A stretch of DNA of 64,000 bases from Peribacillus frigoritolerans_B (GCF_044762665.1 NZ_JBIWES010000010.1:124001-188000), one strand, 5' to 3'. Positions 8,223 to 17,458 are shown, numbered from the stretch's first letter. Numbers and translations are program-made. The notes: generated by a model not told the origin, from the letters alone.

Positions 8223-9494
8223 TTACACCACTTGGATTTCATTGCTGTTTTCATCCTCATTTTTCGTTTTATATTCATTTATGCCGATAACTCCTGCTGC
8301 ACGATCCTTTTCTTCTAATTCCAGAGCTTTCGGAACCGACAGCCAGTAAGCAAGACCGATTCCAATCGCTCCGGCAGATAGCTTCCCGACAATGATCGGT
8401 AATATTAAGGAGGGCTGAAAGTTGGCTGTGAATGATAAATGATCGCCCAATAGGAAGGCCGCACACACAGCGAAGGAAATGTTTATGACCTTATCCTTCG
8501 GCGGCATATCTTTAACAAGCTTGAACATTGCTAATATATTGGCTACCGTGGCTAATATCCCTGCACTCCCAGCTTTGCTCAAACCGATTTTCCCGCCCAT
8601 CGCTTCCAATGGCTTGCCAGCATATTTTTGAATCAGGTAAATCATTGGAAATGCACCTGCCAGCATGATCCCGATATATCCTGCCGTTTCCAGGGCACGG
8701 AACTGGTCTGCACTATCGGCCATGATCGGATGGAAGCCCCAAGCACCAAAGACATTGGAAAATAATCCGGTGAAAATTTCAACGATTGAAAACACAAGTA
8801 CAAGTTTAATCGCGGCATCCAATATTTTTCCAAACCACATGAAACCTTTGATCATCAAATCCGGCAGGAAATAAAGACCTAACGCGAGCAAGACCACAAA
8901 AATAAGAAGAGGGGAAAGATTCAGGGCAATTTTCAAATAGCTCAACGCGAATTCGTATGTAGAATCCGCATTCGTGGAAATCACTTCGCGGATTTTCGAA
9001 TTCGTTGCCACCACCAGCACGCTAGAGATGAAAGCGCCAATCGGAATCGTCAGGATTCCTGACATGACGCCAAGTGCCATGTATTTATGATCACGCTTCT
9101 CCAGCATCGCAAGCCCCATTGGAATCGAGAATACAATCGTTGCCCCGGACATAAAGCCGACAATCATCGCCATGATCCAGCCTTCATATGATTCCTTCAG
9201 CTCGGCCGCTAATTGGTACCCCCCCATATCCGTCGCCAAAATCGTCGTTGCGGCGAGGGCGGGATCTGCACCGATCGCAGCGAAAACCGGACCGCATACT
9301 GTATTGATGAACCAAGATAAATAAGGGATCGAGGCCATGATCCCAGCTGCCGGGATAAATATATGGCCAACGGTATGCAAACCTTCCATGAACTGTTTCC
9401 CCAAGCCTTGCTCACTGTCTTTAATCGATGCAATTGCACCAATAACGGCACACACCATAATGATATAAATAACGAATTTACCTACCATCTCCAT
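8223..9494 (-). CDS. eutH: Ethanolamine transporter EutH
   Basis: A 423-residue polytopic membrane protein with about ten to twelve hydrophobic segments (for example FVIYIIMVCAVIGAIASI and GPVFAAIGADPALAATTILA). EutH imports or retains ethanolamine in eut loci. The ATG at 9494 follows AGGGGGAAT. It is the first structural gene after the eutWV regulators, separated from eutV by a 145-base gap that may hold a control element. No shell-protein genes accompany it. Confidence 0.92.
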   Translation of the reverse strand: MEMVGKFVIYIIMVCAVIGAIASIKDSEQGLGKQFMEGLHTVGHIFIPAAGIMASIPYLSWFINTVCGPVFAAIGADPALAATTILATDMGGYQLAAELKESYEGWIMAMIVGFMSGATIVFSIPMGLAMLEKRDHKYMALGVMSGILTIPIGAFISSVLVVATNSKIREVISTNADSTYEFALSYLKIALNLSPLLIFVVLLALGLYFLPDLMIKGFMWFGKILDAAIKLVLVFSIVEIFTGLFSNVFGAWGFHPIMADSADQFRALETAGYIGIMLAGAFPMIYLIQKYAGKPLEAMGGKIGLSKAGSAGILATVANILAMFKLVKDMPPKDKVINISFAVCAAFLLGDHLSFTANFQPSLILPIIVGKLSAGAIGIGLAYWLSVPKALELEEKDRAAGVIGINEYKTKNEDENSNEIQVV

Positions 9495-9642
9495 ACATAT
9501 TCCCCCTGAATTCCGATTTGATTTGGCCTATCGACTTTTAAAAAAGGGTATAAAAAAGACGCCTCTTATAGCCCAAACTTAGGTTTTTCGGCAGAAATGC
9601 ATGCCTGTAACCAATTTGGTCCATCAAAGCGCCATTGCTTCA
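9495..9642 (-). promoter_or_regulatory. eutV-eutH leader, possible ANTAR antitermination target
   Basis: This 145-base gap is the only sizeable one in the operon. Just after the eutV stop, the minus strand can form AAGC-AATGGC-GCTT, and overlapping it TTTG-ATGGAC-CAAA. Both have hexamer loops with A at position 1 and G at position 4, the feature recognised by ANTAR regulators such as EutV. Stems are only 4 bp and share two bases, and I see no convincing terminator stem before the later T run, so this is a weak candidate. Confidence 0.35.
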
Positions 9643-10224
9643 TCTATTTACTTGTTTTTGATCATTTGCAATGATTCGACGCGCCACCGTCTCCATGGAA
9701 AGCTGTTTATCCATACTAAGCCTTCTTAGCTTATTGTAAGCGATTTCTTCTGTTACATTCTTCCTTTTCATGATGATTCCTTTTGCCTTTTCAATGACTT
9801 TGCGATTTGTGAGCGTTTCATCCAATTGAGCATTTCGTTCCTGATACTTCTTTGTATTGGCTGCTTGCAGCAAGGCTATCTCCACTGCAGGAATCAAATT
9901 CGCCTCCGTAATTGGCTTTACAAGATATCCGACGATATTCGCTCGCTTCGCCTCGTCGATATATTCACGCTGGCTGAAGGCAGTTAAAAGCAGGACCGGA
10001 ATCTGAAAGGTATTGGATATCACATCGCTAGCCTTAAGCCCATTCATTTTCGGCATTTTGATATCCATCAAAACGAGATCCGGCTGTAGTGCATGTGCCA
10101 ATTCAATCGCCTTCTCGCCATTACGGGCATGTCCAACCACATCGAAGCCTGCATCCTTGAGCATGATCGTTATATCAAGCAGAACAATCGATTCATCCTC
10201 CACGACCAAAATCCTCTTGACCAC
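9640..10224 (-). CDS. eutV: Response regulator with ANTAR RNA-binding output domain (EutV)
   Basis: The N-terminal receiver domain has the acidic pair VVEDES, phosphoacceptor Asp in LVLMDIKMP, and the T/K switch residues in LLLTAFS and YLVKPI. The C terminus is an ANTAR domain (TNRKVIEKAKGIIMKRKNVT then EIAYNKLRRLSMDKQLSME). In enterococci and listeria, phosphorylated EutV prevents termination in eut leaders by binding paired hairpins. It begins directly after eutW; GTG 10233 and GTG 10224 are both possible starts, and the latter has the better-spaced GGTGG. Confidence 0.92.
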   Translation of the reverse strand: MVKRILVVEDESIVLLDITIMLKDAGFDVVGHARNGEKAIELAHALQPDLVLMDIKMPKMNGLKASDVISNTFQIPVLLLTAFSQREYIDEAKRANIVGYLVKPITEANLIPAVEIALLQAANTKKYQERNAQLDETLTNRKVIEKAKGIIMKRKNVTEEIAYNKLRRLSMDKQLSMETVARRIIANDQKQVNR

Positions 10225-10233
10225 TTCTCCCAC

Positions 10234-11607
10234 CTACCTCTTGTATGGAAATCTTACAGAAGCCAGGGTACCTTCTTTAATCCGCTGAATCGAAAACTCC
10301 CCATCCAAATCATTTTCCACCGTCATGCGGATGATATCCAGCCCCAAAGAAGGTTTCATTGCAGGTGAATATCCAATGCCATCATCTCTTACTTGAATTT
10401 CCAATTCAGGACCATCCTTTTGCAAGCATACGGTAATCTTACCTTCCGCCCCTTCCTTGAAAGCATGTTTCACACAATTATGAATGAGCTCATTCACCAC
10501 CAGCGCGACAGAAATGCCAATATCGGAATCAATCGAATGAAGTTCACCACTATATTCAATGCTTAGGCATTGACGCGCTTGATCCTCCGTATGAACAATC
10601 ATATCGCCTATTTTTTCAATAAGCTCCAACAGATCCACATGATCGACCTGACTGCTTGCCAAAATGATTTCATAAACCGACGATATGCTTAACACCCTGT
10701 TCAAACTGACCAATAAATGGGGCTTGCTTTCTTCAGGGGCTCCTAGCCTCATTTGCAGCCGAAGTAAACTGGCCACTGTCTGCAAATTATTCTTCACCCT
10801 ATGATGAATTTCTCGAATGGCTACTGACTTGCTGATCAACTCCCTCTCTTTATCCCGCAGTTCAGTCAGGTCCCGGATTATGATGAACGTTTCATTGGAA
10901 TTCTTGTTGCCCAAATGGAATTTCTTTATTTGGATAATCTTTTTACCAATGTTCATTTCCTTCATTAAAATGTCCTCTTTTGAAACAAGAACATCGGCAA
11001 AGCCAGGAAAATAATCGAAAATCGATTCACCTAAAACACAGTCCGTCAAACAGATTTCCGATACTAAATTAATGGCGGCAGGATTCGTATAAACAAGTCT
11101 GTTTTGGTTATTAATCAGGAAAATGGACTCCTCGATAAATTCAGGAACTAAGGAATTTTGTTGATCTTGCCTATCAAACTGATTTAAAGATTCGGGTTCT
11201 TCATGAATCACCTTTTCCATGATCAAAACGGCGATGACCCGATTGCATTCCCCCTTGATTGGAACGACACTTTGCTGGACCATCGCTCCCTCTTGAGTCA
11301 ATGCCCGATTCACGAACATGTCCTTTCCAGTGCGCAATACATAAAATACGGCCGGTTCAAAAGCCTCATAGGCAAATTTCCCGACAACCGGATGAATGTA
11401 AACCGATTTCACGGAATGTCCGCATGCCTCTGCGACGACAATGGCATGCCTCCCTTCACGCACCGGACAATCAATAAACACATTCGCTTTATTCAAATCG
11501 GCTATCAACGATAAATTCATTGATAGGTTTTCAAGAATTTGAATATCACGGTCCAGTAAATGAGTATGCAACTCACATAAATCTCGGACAGTCATTGTCC
11601 GTTCCAT
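10234..11607 (-). CDS. eutW: EutW-type sensor histidine kinase (HisKA_2)
   Basis: A soluble kinase of 457 residues without membrane segments. The N-terminal sensor region of about 150 residues (GAF-like, VREGRHAIVVAEACGHSVKS) is followed by a PAS-like part (FINNQNRLVYTNPAA near 175), then the HisKA_2 phosphoacceptor IREIHHRVKNNLQTVASLLR, and an ATPase domain with LVVNELIHNCVKHAF and VRDDGIGY. This architecture matches EutW, which responds to ethanolamine and phosphorylates EutV. The start at ATG 11607 is chosen; TTG 11613 and ATG 11595 also exist. It is the first gene of the operon. Confidence 0.9.
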   Translation of the reverse strand: MERTMTVRDLCELHTHLLDRDIQILENLSMNLSLIADLNKANVFIDCPVREGRHAIVVAEACGHSVKSVYIHPVVGKFAYEAFEPAVFYVLRTGKDMFVNRALTQEGAMVQQSVVPIKGECNRVIAVLIMEKVIHEEPESLNQFDRQDQQNSLVPEFIEESIFLINNQNRLVYTNPAAINLVSEICLTDCVLGESIFDYFPGFADVLVSKEDILMKEMNIGKKIIQIKKFHLGNKNSNETFIIIRDLTELRDKERELISKSVAIREIHHRVKNNLQTVASLLRLQMRLGAPEESKPHLLVSLNRVLSISSVYEIILASSQVDHVDLLELIEKIGDMIVHTEDQARQCLSIEYSGELHSIDSDIGISVALVVNELIHNCVKHAFKEGAEGKITVCLQKDGPELEIQVRDDGIGYSPAMKPSLGLDIIRMTVENDLDGEFSIQRIKEGTLASVRFPYKR

Positions 11608-11653
11608 AGGCAAAACCCCAATAAACGTTTATTCATGGATATTATTATTGATT

Positions 11654-11682
11654 ATTATAGATACCGACCCTATTTTTGTCAA
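11654..11682 (-). promoter_or_regulatory. Consensus sigma-A promoter for the eut operon
   Basis: On the minus strand TTGACA (11677-11682), a 17-base spacer and TATAAT (11654-11659) match the vegetative consensus exactly, about 47 bases upstream of eutW. Such a strong promoter in front of the regulators suggests that control of the structural genes occurs later, for example by antitermination. Confidence 0.85.
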
Positions 11683-11894
11683 TATTCAAAATATTCTAAT
11701 GTGATGTATTCTAACATTAGATGGCGCTATTTAAAACGATTGACCCACATTCTTATCAACTCACTTGTGGAGCAAAGTTACCACCTTGAGTCCATATATT
11801 ACCACCTCTCCATATAGTCAGATCCCTTACATACTCATGAATTCCACCTCTTCTGGTTATAGTAAAAAAGAAATTAACAGAGGAGGTACATTCC

Positions 11895-12014
11895 ATGAAA
11901 AGTTCAAAGGAGTTTGTTGAAAGCATTCAAGAGCAGCAAAAAAAGGAAGAAGGCAATATGCGCCGTCAAGGCAATGGGAATCCCGCTCAGAAATTACCGA
12001 ATAAAAAACATTAA
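11895..12014 (+). CDS. Small 39-residue hypothetical protein
   Basis: The ATG at 11895 follows a near-perfect AGAGGAGG site. The product starts MKSSKEFVESIQEQQKKEEG and ends QKLPNKKH; it is highly charged, lacks hydrophobic segments and looks like a small DUF4023-type protein of bacilli (recalled, not checked). It is followed by a bidirectional terminator shared with the convergent gene. Confidence 0.65.
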   Translation: MKSSKEFVESIQEQQKKEEGNMRRQGNGNPAQKLPNKKH

Positions 12015-12028
12015 TGAAGACAATCTTC

Positions 12029-12067
12029 AAAAGATCCCAGCCTTAAGATAGGCTGGGATTCTTTTCA
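12029..12067. terminator. Bidirectional terminator
   Basis: AGATCCCAGCC pairs with GGCTGGGATTC (one mismatch) with flanking A and T runs on both sides, between two convergent genes. Confidence 0.8.
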
Positions 12068-12759
12068 CTCCGATGCACTTTTTTCTTCTTCATCGCTTCG
12101 ATTTCTTTTGAGAATGTTTCTTCTATCTCTTTTTTATTTCCATATAAAAAGAGGTTATCCCCTAATTTGATTTTATACTCATATAGCTCTTTTCTGATTT
12201 TCACTTCTCCGCTTTCAATAAATAAAATATTGATGTCGGCTCCATGTGATATGACATCAAAGGCTTTGACTTCGATGAATTCGGAGTCCTCATAAATATC
12301 GATCTCCATGACCACGTCTTCATCTTCTAAAAATAGGACCTCTTCTATCGGATGTTCCCATAGTTCATAATGATTGTACATTTCACTTTTCAACTTATTC
12401 GATATTCTATTATTCAGGAATGGAGCTTTCACTAAAACGGTTAAAACCAGCAATATTCCAATAATGATGCTTAACTCCATCAAGCGCAGATCATCTGTAA
12501 GCAATGTACTGATCGATGAAATGATGACAGCAAGCGAGAAAGCACCAAATAAAATTAAGAACATGCTTATTTTCCTTCGAACGGGATGATCGATGATGGA
12601 TTTTGACTCGTCAGTTGTAAAACCAGTACCCGTCAGCATGGAGATAACCTGAAATCTTGCCACTGTGGTTTTTAATCCTGTCAATTTCATCAAGGTGACC
12701 GATATTTCAATAACTAGAACAATGATTATTAAATAAAGCAACATAAAAAGTAAATTCAT
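12043..12759 (-). CDS. Membrane protein with C-terminal TrkA_C (RCK_C) domain
   Basis: About 238 residues. The first 120 hold three to four hydrophobic segments (LLFMLLYLIIIVLVIEISV, then ISMFLILFGAFSLAVIISSI and LSIIIGILLVLTVLV). A TGTGFTT motif in between recalls the filter loop of Trk/Ktr K+ channels, but the pore units are incomplete. The C-terminal 80 residues (FIEVKAFDVISHGADINILF to KIKLGDNLFLYG) look like a TrkA_C ligand-binding domain. It may be an ion-transport accessory or regulator. The start is uncertain among GTG 12771, TTG 12762 and ATG 12759. Confidence 0.65.
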   Translation of the reverse strand: MNLLFMLLYLIIIVLVIEISVTLMKLTGLKTTVARFQVISMLTGTGFTTDESKSIIDHPVRRKISMFLILFGAFSLAVIISSISTLLTDDLRLMELSIIIGILLVLTVLVKAPFLNNRISNKLKSEMYNHYELWEHPIEEVLFLEDEDVVMEIDIYEDSEFIEVKAFDVISHGADINILFIESGEVKIRKELYEYKIKLGDNLFLYGNKKEIEETFSKEIEAMKKKKVHRSEKNPSLS

Positions 12760-12865
12760 CAAAATGTTCACTTCCTCATCTATGGTTTACCCCAATCACG
12801 ACAAAAGAAATCTCATTCGATGTTCATTTTAAGTTTCCATCTATAGCTGACATAGGCAAACAAAA

Positions 12866-12905
12866 AAACACAGTAAGATCCAACTTGAATCCTACTGCGT
12901 TTTTA
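12866..12905 (-). terminator. Terminator of yojNO operon
   Basis: On the minus strand ACGCAGTAGGATT pairs with GATCTTACTGTGT (G-U pairs and a slight mismatch) and is followed by a T run, just after the yojO stop. Confidence 0.75.
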
Positions 12906-12917
12906 TCTATCTATTTC

Positions 12918-14834
12918 TTAAATGGTCTTCAGCAGCAGTTTTTTTAACAGCGGTGTAAATTGTTCTGGCAATTCAGCTACACTCGGAATCATCAGGCGTT
13001 CTTTGCCATAGATGTTCTTCATCGTCATTTCTTCACTTTCATCGATGCCTCCATCCGCTAAAAACAGGCCGATGACTTCGATGCCTTTCTTCCTGGCTTC
13101 CGAAACAGCAAGGTGTGTATCGACAATGCCATTTTGATCATAATCGCTTGCTGCCGGCTCACCGTCGGAAAATACGAGCAAGAAACGGTTTTTTTCACGT
13201 CTTTTTTCCAATTCCATTGTGGCAACCCTGATACTGTATCCATCCCGGTTGTCTTCCTCTGGCTCAAGCTGCATGATTTTAGCTCCTGAGTTTAGATAAA
13301 GGGAATCGGAATGGGACTGGATCACATGGAAATAGTTCGGCTGATATCCTTCTCTCACTTCATTTGCATCTTCCCAAAATCCCACGATCGAGTGGGGGAT
13401 CCTTAATTTCTTCAGCACTTCATGAAATAGGACGACCCCTCGTTTCGTTTCATCCATTTTGTTATGCATGGAAGCCGAGCAATCGATAAGCAATGTGAAT
13501 ACGGCATCCATTTCATTGGAATCCTGGTTCTTTTTATAAAAGACCCTTGGATTTTCTTCAAATACAAGCGGCAGTAATTTCTTTGATAAACGGCCATAAA
13601 CCAAATCTTTTCTTGGTGCGTTCTTTTTATTTTCCAGCGTCTTTTCAATTGTACTGGAGAGTTTTCTCTTGAACGGTTCAATATCCGCAACAAACTCTCG
13701 GTAGTGTTTCTCTTCCGTAAGAGTTGGTATTTTTGCTTCTTTGATTACCTGAACGACGTCTTTATTTTCTTCACCAAATGGATGTTCACCGCTTTTGCCC
13801 ATATTGGTTTGTTTCTTCTCCAGCGTTTCTTGCTGATTGTATTCCTTTTGTTGACTTTCCCCTGATGAACCCTGGATCGAAGCCAGTGCTTGGTCGGCAT
13901 CTTCCGCTTCCCGGGCACCTCCGCCCATCAGGCTTGTTTTCGTTCCCTGCTCCAATTCAAATTGGAGAAAAGTCGAATTACTCTCGCCGTTCTTGTTCTC
14001 CCGATGCCAAGTCGAGAATTTTTCATCAATGAACTCACTTTTTTCTTCATCTGCATCATCTGTATCATCGTTCAACAGTTCATCATTTCTAGTCAGTTCA
14101 TCAAATAAAGTATTTGCTTTATACTTTTCCACACTTGCAATGGGGAAAATGAAATATTCATTCATCGTATCCTCGTATCCATCGTTCACACGGAAAACGA
14201 TTTGCTCGCAAATCCTTGTGATATCACTGGTTTTAGTAGCTTCAAAGACCGAATGGATGAACGGTTTGAGCTTCTCCAGTTCTTCCAGCTGCCTTTCATT
14301 GGCTCTTGGAAAAATTGGATCCGGCCTATCAGATTGAAGCAGTAAATATATGAGGCAGTATAATTCATCCAGTGCAAAACTTCTTGTGACATTCGTCGCC
14401 AATTGGCTTTCGAAATATTGTTTAAGGTAAGCACCCCTTACCGAAAACCACTTTTTCGTGCCTGGCCTTTCTTTCTTCACCAATTCTTCCAATCGCAAAT
14501 CTTCCAGCAAAGCGAATAATTGGGCTGCAAACTTCGGAAGCGAACTTTCCCCAATGCTCTCCTGGTACTCCTTCATGCTCTGGATCGTTGTATGATGCAG
14601 CGTACCTATCGTTCTAAGAAGCACGTCCGTTTTCAGCCCCGCTTCCTTCACTTCCTTATTGCCATTTTCCCAAAAATGGCTGGCTGTGACCTTATTCTCG
14701 ATCAGATCAATGAAGGAGCCATAATTGTATTCGAATTCCAGCTCAGGAATGCCGGATAAAACAGTCGAGAGATCCTGAAGCTGTAAAAAAAGAGCCGTAT
14801 CTATTATTGAATCATTGAACCGGATATACTTCAT
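12918..14834 (-). CDS. yojO: VWA-domain protein, YojO-like (CobT/NorD type)
   Basis: A 638-residue cytosolic protein, the same length as B. subtilis YojO as I recall it. The first 350 residues are helical with an acidic middle (DDTDDADEEKSEF near 260). The C-terminal part is a von Willebrand A domain with the metal site DCSASMHNKM and a downstream FSDGEPAASDYD. Such proteins work with a MoxR AAA+ ATPase, as in cobaltochelatase CobST and NorQD, to remodel or activate a metal enzyme. The MoxR partner lies 15 bases upstream. The target protein is unknown; no obvious metalloenzyme is adjacent. Confidence 0.85.
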   Translation of the reverse strand: MKYIRFNDSIIDTALFLQLQDLSTVLSGIPELEFEYNYGSFIDLIENKVTASHFWENGNKEVKEAGLKTDVLLRTIGTLHHTTIQSMKEYQESIGESSLPKFAAQLFALLEDLRLEELVKKERPGTKKWFSVRGAYLKQYFESQLATNVTRSFALDELYCLIYLLLQSDRPDPIFPRANERQLEELEKLKPFIHSVFEATKTSDITRICEQIVFRVNDGYEDTMNEYFIFPIASVEKYKANTLFDELTRNDELLNDDTDDADEEKSEFIDEKFSTWHRENKNGESNSTFLQFELEQGTKTSLMGGGAREAEDADQALASIQGSSGESQQKEYNQQETLEKKQTNMGKSGEHPFGEENKDVVQVIKEAKIPTLTEEKHYREFVADIEPFKRKLSSTIEKTLENKKNAPRKDLVYGRLSKKLLPLVFEENPRVFYKKNQDSNEMDAVFTLLIDCSASMHNKMDETKRGVVLFHEVLKKLRIPHSIVGFWEDANEVREGYQPNYFHVIQSHSDSLYLNSGAKIMQLEPEEDNRDGYSIRVATMELEKRREKNRFLLVFSDGEPAASDYDQNGIVDTHLAVSEARKKGIEVIGLFLADGGIDESEEMTMKNIYGKERLMIPSVAELPEQFTPLLKKLLLKTI

Positions 14835-14849
14835 GAGGCATTCTCCTAG

Positions 14850-15716
14850 TTAGAATAATGTGTCAGCCAAGTTCTTCACGAACTCACGCTCACGTTCCTC
14901 GTCCAACTTATCCACAATGGAACGAAGAATCGCCCGTTTCGGCGGGATCAACACACTCAGATCGCAAGCATCAAGCAAAGCCCTGATCGATGCCGCATCT
15001 TCAGCCACCTTCCCTTGATTCACGGCATTTATCAAATCACTCGACAGTTTAACGAACAAATCAATAATTCTTGGGTCCTTCAACTTTGTATTGGTTTCTA
15101 TCAATTGCTTTAACTGCTCCCCTTCGATATAAGGAACTTCAATTACGACAAACCTATTTTTTAGCGCTTCATTCAGCGGCACTGTACCAACATACCCTTC
15201 GTTGATTGCAGCAATCACATTAAAGCCTTCTTTTGCCGTTATGACTTCATTCGTGAACGGATTCGTTATCGTCCTTCTGTAATCAAGCACACCGTTGATA
15301 AGCGGCAGAGTTTCCGGTTTCGCCATGTTGATTTCATCTATATATAGGAAGTGACCGTGATTCATCGAATTGGTCACTGGTCCAGGTACGAATTCTATCA
15401 CTTGTTTTTCCTCTTTGTAAGCCAGCGTCTTGAAGCCCAATAAGCTTTCGGCATCCAAGTCGACTGAGCAGTTGACACTGAACATCGGCTGGTTGAATAA
15501 ATTCGATAATGTCTCGGCAAACTTTGTCTTTCCAGCCCCTGTCGGACCCTTCAAAAGGATATTCTTCCCCATGCTCAAGGCCGTGATGGCATCCACCATC
15601 AACTCCATCTCGGGAGGCAGATATCCGCCGCTCCTGATCAATTCCTCAAATTGAGCAGGATTCTTTTGGCTTGCTTGTAATATATTCGCTATTTCTATTG
15701 GTAATCGATTGATCAT
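14850..15716 (-). CDS. yojN: MoxR-family AAA+ ATPase, YojN-like
   Basis: A single AAA+ domain of about 288 residues with Walker A LLKGPTGAGKTKFAE, Walker B GHFLYIDEINMAKPE and the sensor/arginine-finger region ALKNRFVVIEVPYIEGEQL. It forms a pair with the following VWA protein. The start is set at ATG 15716 (MINRLPIEIANIL); an upstream ATG at 15743 lies close to AAAGG and cannot be excluded, but the extra residues look unconserved in character. Confidence 0.87.
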   Translation of the reverse strand: MINRLPIEIANILQASQKNPAQFEELIRSGGYLPPEMELMVDAITALSMGKNILLKGPTGAGKTKFAETLSNLFNQPMFSVNCSVDLDAESLLGFKTLAYKEEKQVIEFVPGPVTNSMNHGHFLYIDEINMAKPETLPLINGVLDYRRTITNPFTNEVITAKEGFNVIAAINEGYVGTVPLNEALKNRFVVIEVPYIEGEQLKQLIETNTKLKDPRIIDLFVKLSSDLINAVNQGKVAEDAASIRALLDACDLSVLIPPKRAILRSIVDKLDEEREREFVKNLADTLF

Positions 15717-15778
15717 TATGTTCCTACACCCCTTTCTGAACATTTTAAGGCTCTTTCGCATTAAAAACAAACACTAAG

Positions 15779-15808
15779 AAAAGGAGCTGTCATCAAGACA
15801 GCTCCCAG
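15779..15808 (-). terminator. Terminator downstream of brnQ
   Basis: On the minus strand GGAGCTGTC pairs with GACAGCTCC and is followed by TTTTC, 320 bases after brnQ and beyond the repeat block. A second stem around CTGCAGGGCAAACTCGC (15811-15850) precedes it. Confidence 0.6.
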
Positions 15809-15853
15809 ACTGTAGAAAAACTCGGAGTAAAGCGAGTTTGCCCTGCAGTTTTA

Positions 15854-16101
15854 TTCAGAAATCCGCTCCCTTTCCGCCGACTGGCTCCCAAGCCTCCTCA
15901 CCGCAAGCGGCTGTGGGGTCTCGGCTGGCCAGTTATTCGGGAGCAGTGTCGCAAATTTCTTCAATCCAATGAAACACCCCAGTTAATTGGAACGGAAGGT
16001 ACGGGACTCCTGCGGGAAAAGCGTGTCCAAAGGAGACCCCACATGCGCAAAGAGCGCCGAGGGCGGACCGCCCGCTCGAAAGCGAGTGCCTGGAGGCAAC
16101 G
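15854..16101. repeat. Palindromic intergenic repeat, copy 3 (inverted plus forward halves)
   Basis: The first half, 15854-15966, carries CAGAAATCCGCTCCCTTTCC, GTCTCGGCTGGCCAGTTATTCG and TTTCTTCAATCC like 4376-4490. The second half, 15984-16101, carries GGGACTCCTGCGGGA, AGGAGACCCCACATGCG and GCCTGGAGG like 4185-4294. The halves are head-to-head, so the block is one large interrupted palindrome. Open frames across it are chance. Confidence 0.8.
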
Positions 16102-16126
16102 TTATTCGAGTTCATTTTGATGATCC

Positions 16127-17458
16127 TTAATAGGCTTCCTTAGGGTCACCTTTCAATAGGTATACCATATAGCCCAATACACCGCCGATGATGGCAGGAA
16201 TCACCCATCCCACCCCTACACTATATAGTGGAAGGTATTGAGTGAAAAGGTCAGAAACAGCTTCCATTTTAATGCCTGATGCCACTATTCCATCCATTAT
16301 GCTGATGATGGCCGTTAATAATAAGCTTCCTAAATATACCTCCGATTTCCCTTTGAAAAAAGAATGGAAGAACGTAAGAACAATCAAAACGATCGCCACG
16401 GGATAAAGCACCGTTAACACAGGCACTGTAATCGAAATCAGCTTGGTCAAACCTACATTGGCAACAGCCGTACTGAAAACGGAGAAGATGACGACGTATG
16501 ATTTATACGATACGGCAGGCAGTAATTTATTGAAATACGTAGCACAAGCCGTTATCAAACCGATGCTTGTCGTCAGGCAAGCAGCGATTACAATCAACCC
16601 TAACAGCACGGCGCCAGCAGATCCGAAAAAATGATTCGAGGCTTGAGCCAAAACGTCTCCGCCATTACCCAGCAGACCGAGTTTTTCCACACTTGTTGCC
16701 CCGACATAAGCTAAGGACGTATAAACAATCACCAGCAAAGCGGCAGCTATAATGCCGGCTTTCAGACAAAAGCCTAACACTTCTTTTCTGGATGTTATCC
16801 CTTTATCTTTGATCGCGTTGATGACGATGATCCCAAATGCAAATGCTGCCAGCGTATCCATAGTCAAATATCCTTCTTTAAATCCCTTGAAGAAAGAATT
16901 ATCTGAATAATCTGTCGCTGGTGACTGGATTTCACCCATTGGGTTAATAATTGCGACCACAATGAGAATCCCGATGAAAATCAATAATAAAGGTGTTAAT
17001 ATTTTTCCGACGATATCCAGCATTTTTGATGGATTGATGGATAATAAACAGGCAATTCCAAAGTATATGATCGTGAATATCAGCAATGGTAAAAAACCGA
17101 CATCATTAGATAGGAAAGGTTTAATCCCTATTTCGTAGGATACACTCCCCGTTCTGGGAAGCGCGAAAAGCGGTCCCAAAGATAAATAAAGAACGACTGT
17201 GAAAATGATGCCGAATAACGGGTGTGCCCTGCTTGCAAGCGATTGAACATCATTTTTTCCCGAAAAACCAAAGGCCAATATTGTAATGAATGGCAGTCCA
17301 ACACCAGTAATGATGAATCCTAAACTGGCCGACCATAAATTCGTCCCCGCAGATTGACCGAGCATGGCAGGGAAAATTAAGTTTCCTGCACCAAAAAACA
17401 AAGCAAAAAGCATTAATCCTGTTACAATGACAAAAGACAGCGGTGCTTTCTGTGACAT
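16127..17458 (-). CDS. brnQ: Branched-chain amino acid transport carrier BrnQ
   Basis: A 443-residue inner-membrane transporter with about twelve hydrophobic segments, a sodium-coupled carrier for leucine, isoleucine and valine. The N-terminal signature LMLFALFFGAGNLIFPAMLG is typical, with LPRTGSVSYEIGI and FKEGYLTMDTLAAFAFGIIV following. The ATG follows TGGAGGG. It is read from its own sigma-A promoter about 150 bases upstream; no T-box or other leader element was recognised in that stretch. Confidence 0.93.
   Translation of the reverse strand: MSQKAPLSFVIVTGLMLFALFFGAGNLIFPAMLGQSAGTNLWSASLGFIITGVGLPFITILAFGFSGKNDVQSLASRAHPLFGIIFTVVLYLSLGPLFALPRTGSVSYEIGIKPFLSNDVGFLPLLIFTIIYFGIACLLSINPSKMLDIVGKILTPLLLIFIGILIVVAIINPMGEIQSPATDYSDNSFFKGFKEGYLTMDTLAAFAFGIIVINAIKDKGITSRKEVLGFCLKAGIIAAALLVIVYTSLAYVGATSVEKLGLLGNGGDVLAQASNHFFGSAGAVLLGLIVIAACLTTSIGLITACATYFNKLLPAVSYKSYVVIFSVFSTAVANVGLTKLISITVPVLTVLYPVAIVLIVLTFFHSFFKGKSEVYLGSLLLTAIISIMDGIVASGIKMEAVSDLFTQYLPLYSVGVGWVIPAIIGGVLGYMVYLLKGDPKEAY

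Noticed and set aside
15933..16115. 60-codon open frame on the minus strand
   Set aside because: It is fully within the palindromic repeat copy 3 and has the same type of chance coding as the frame at 4455-4688.
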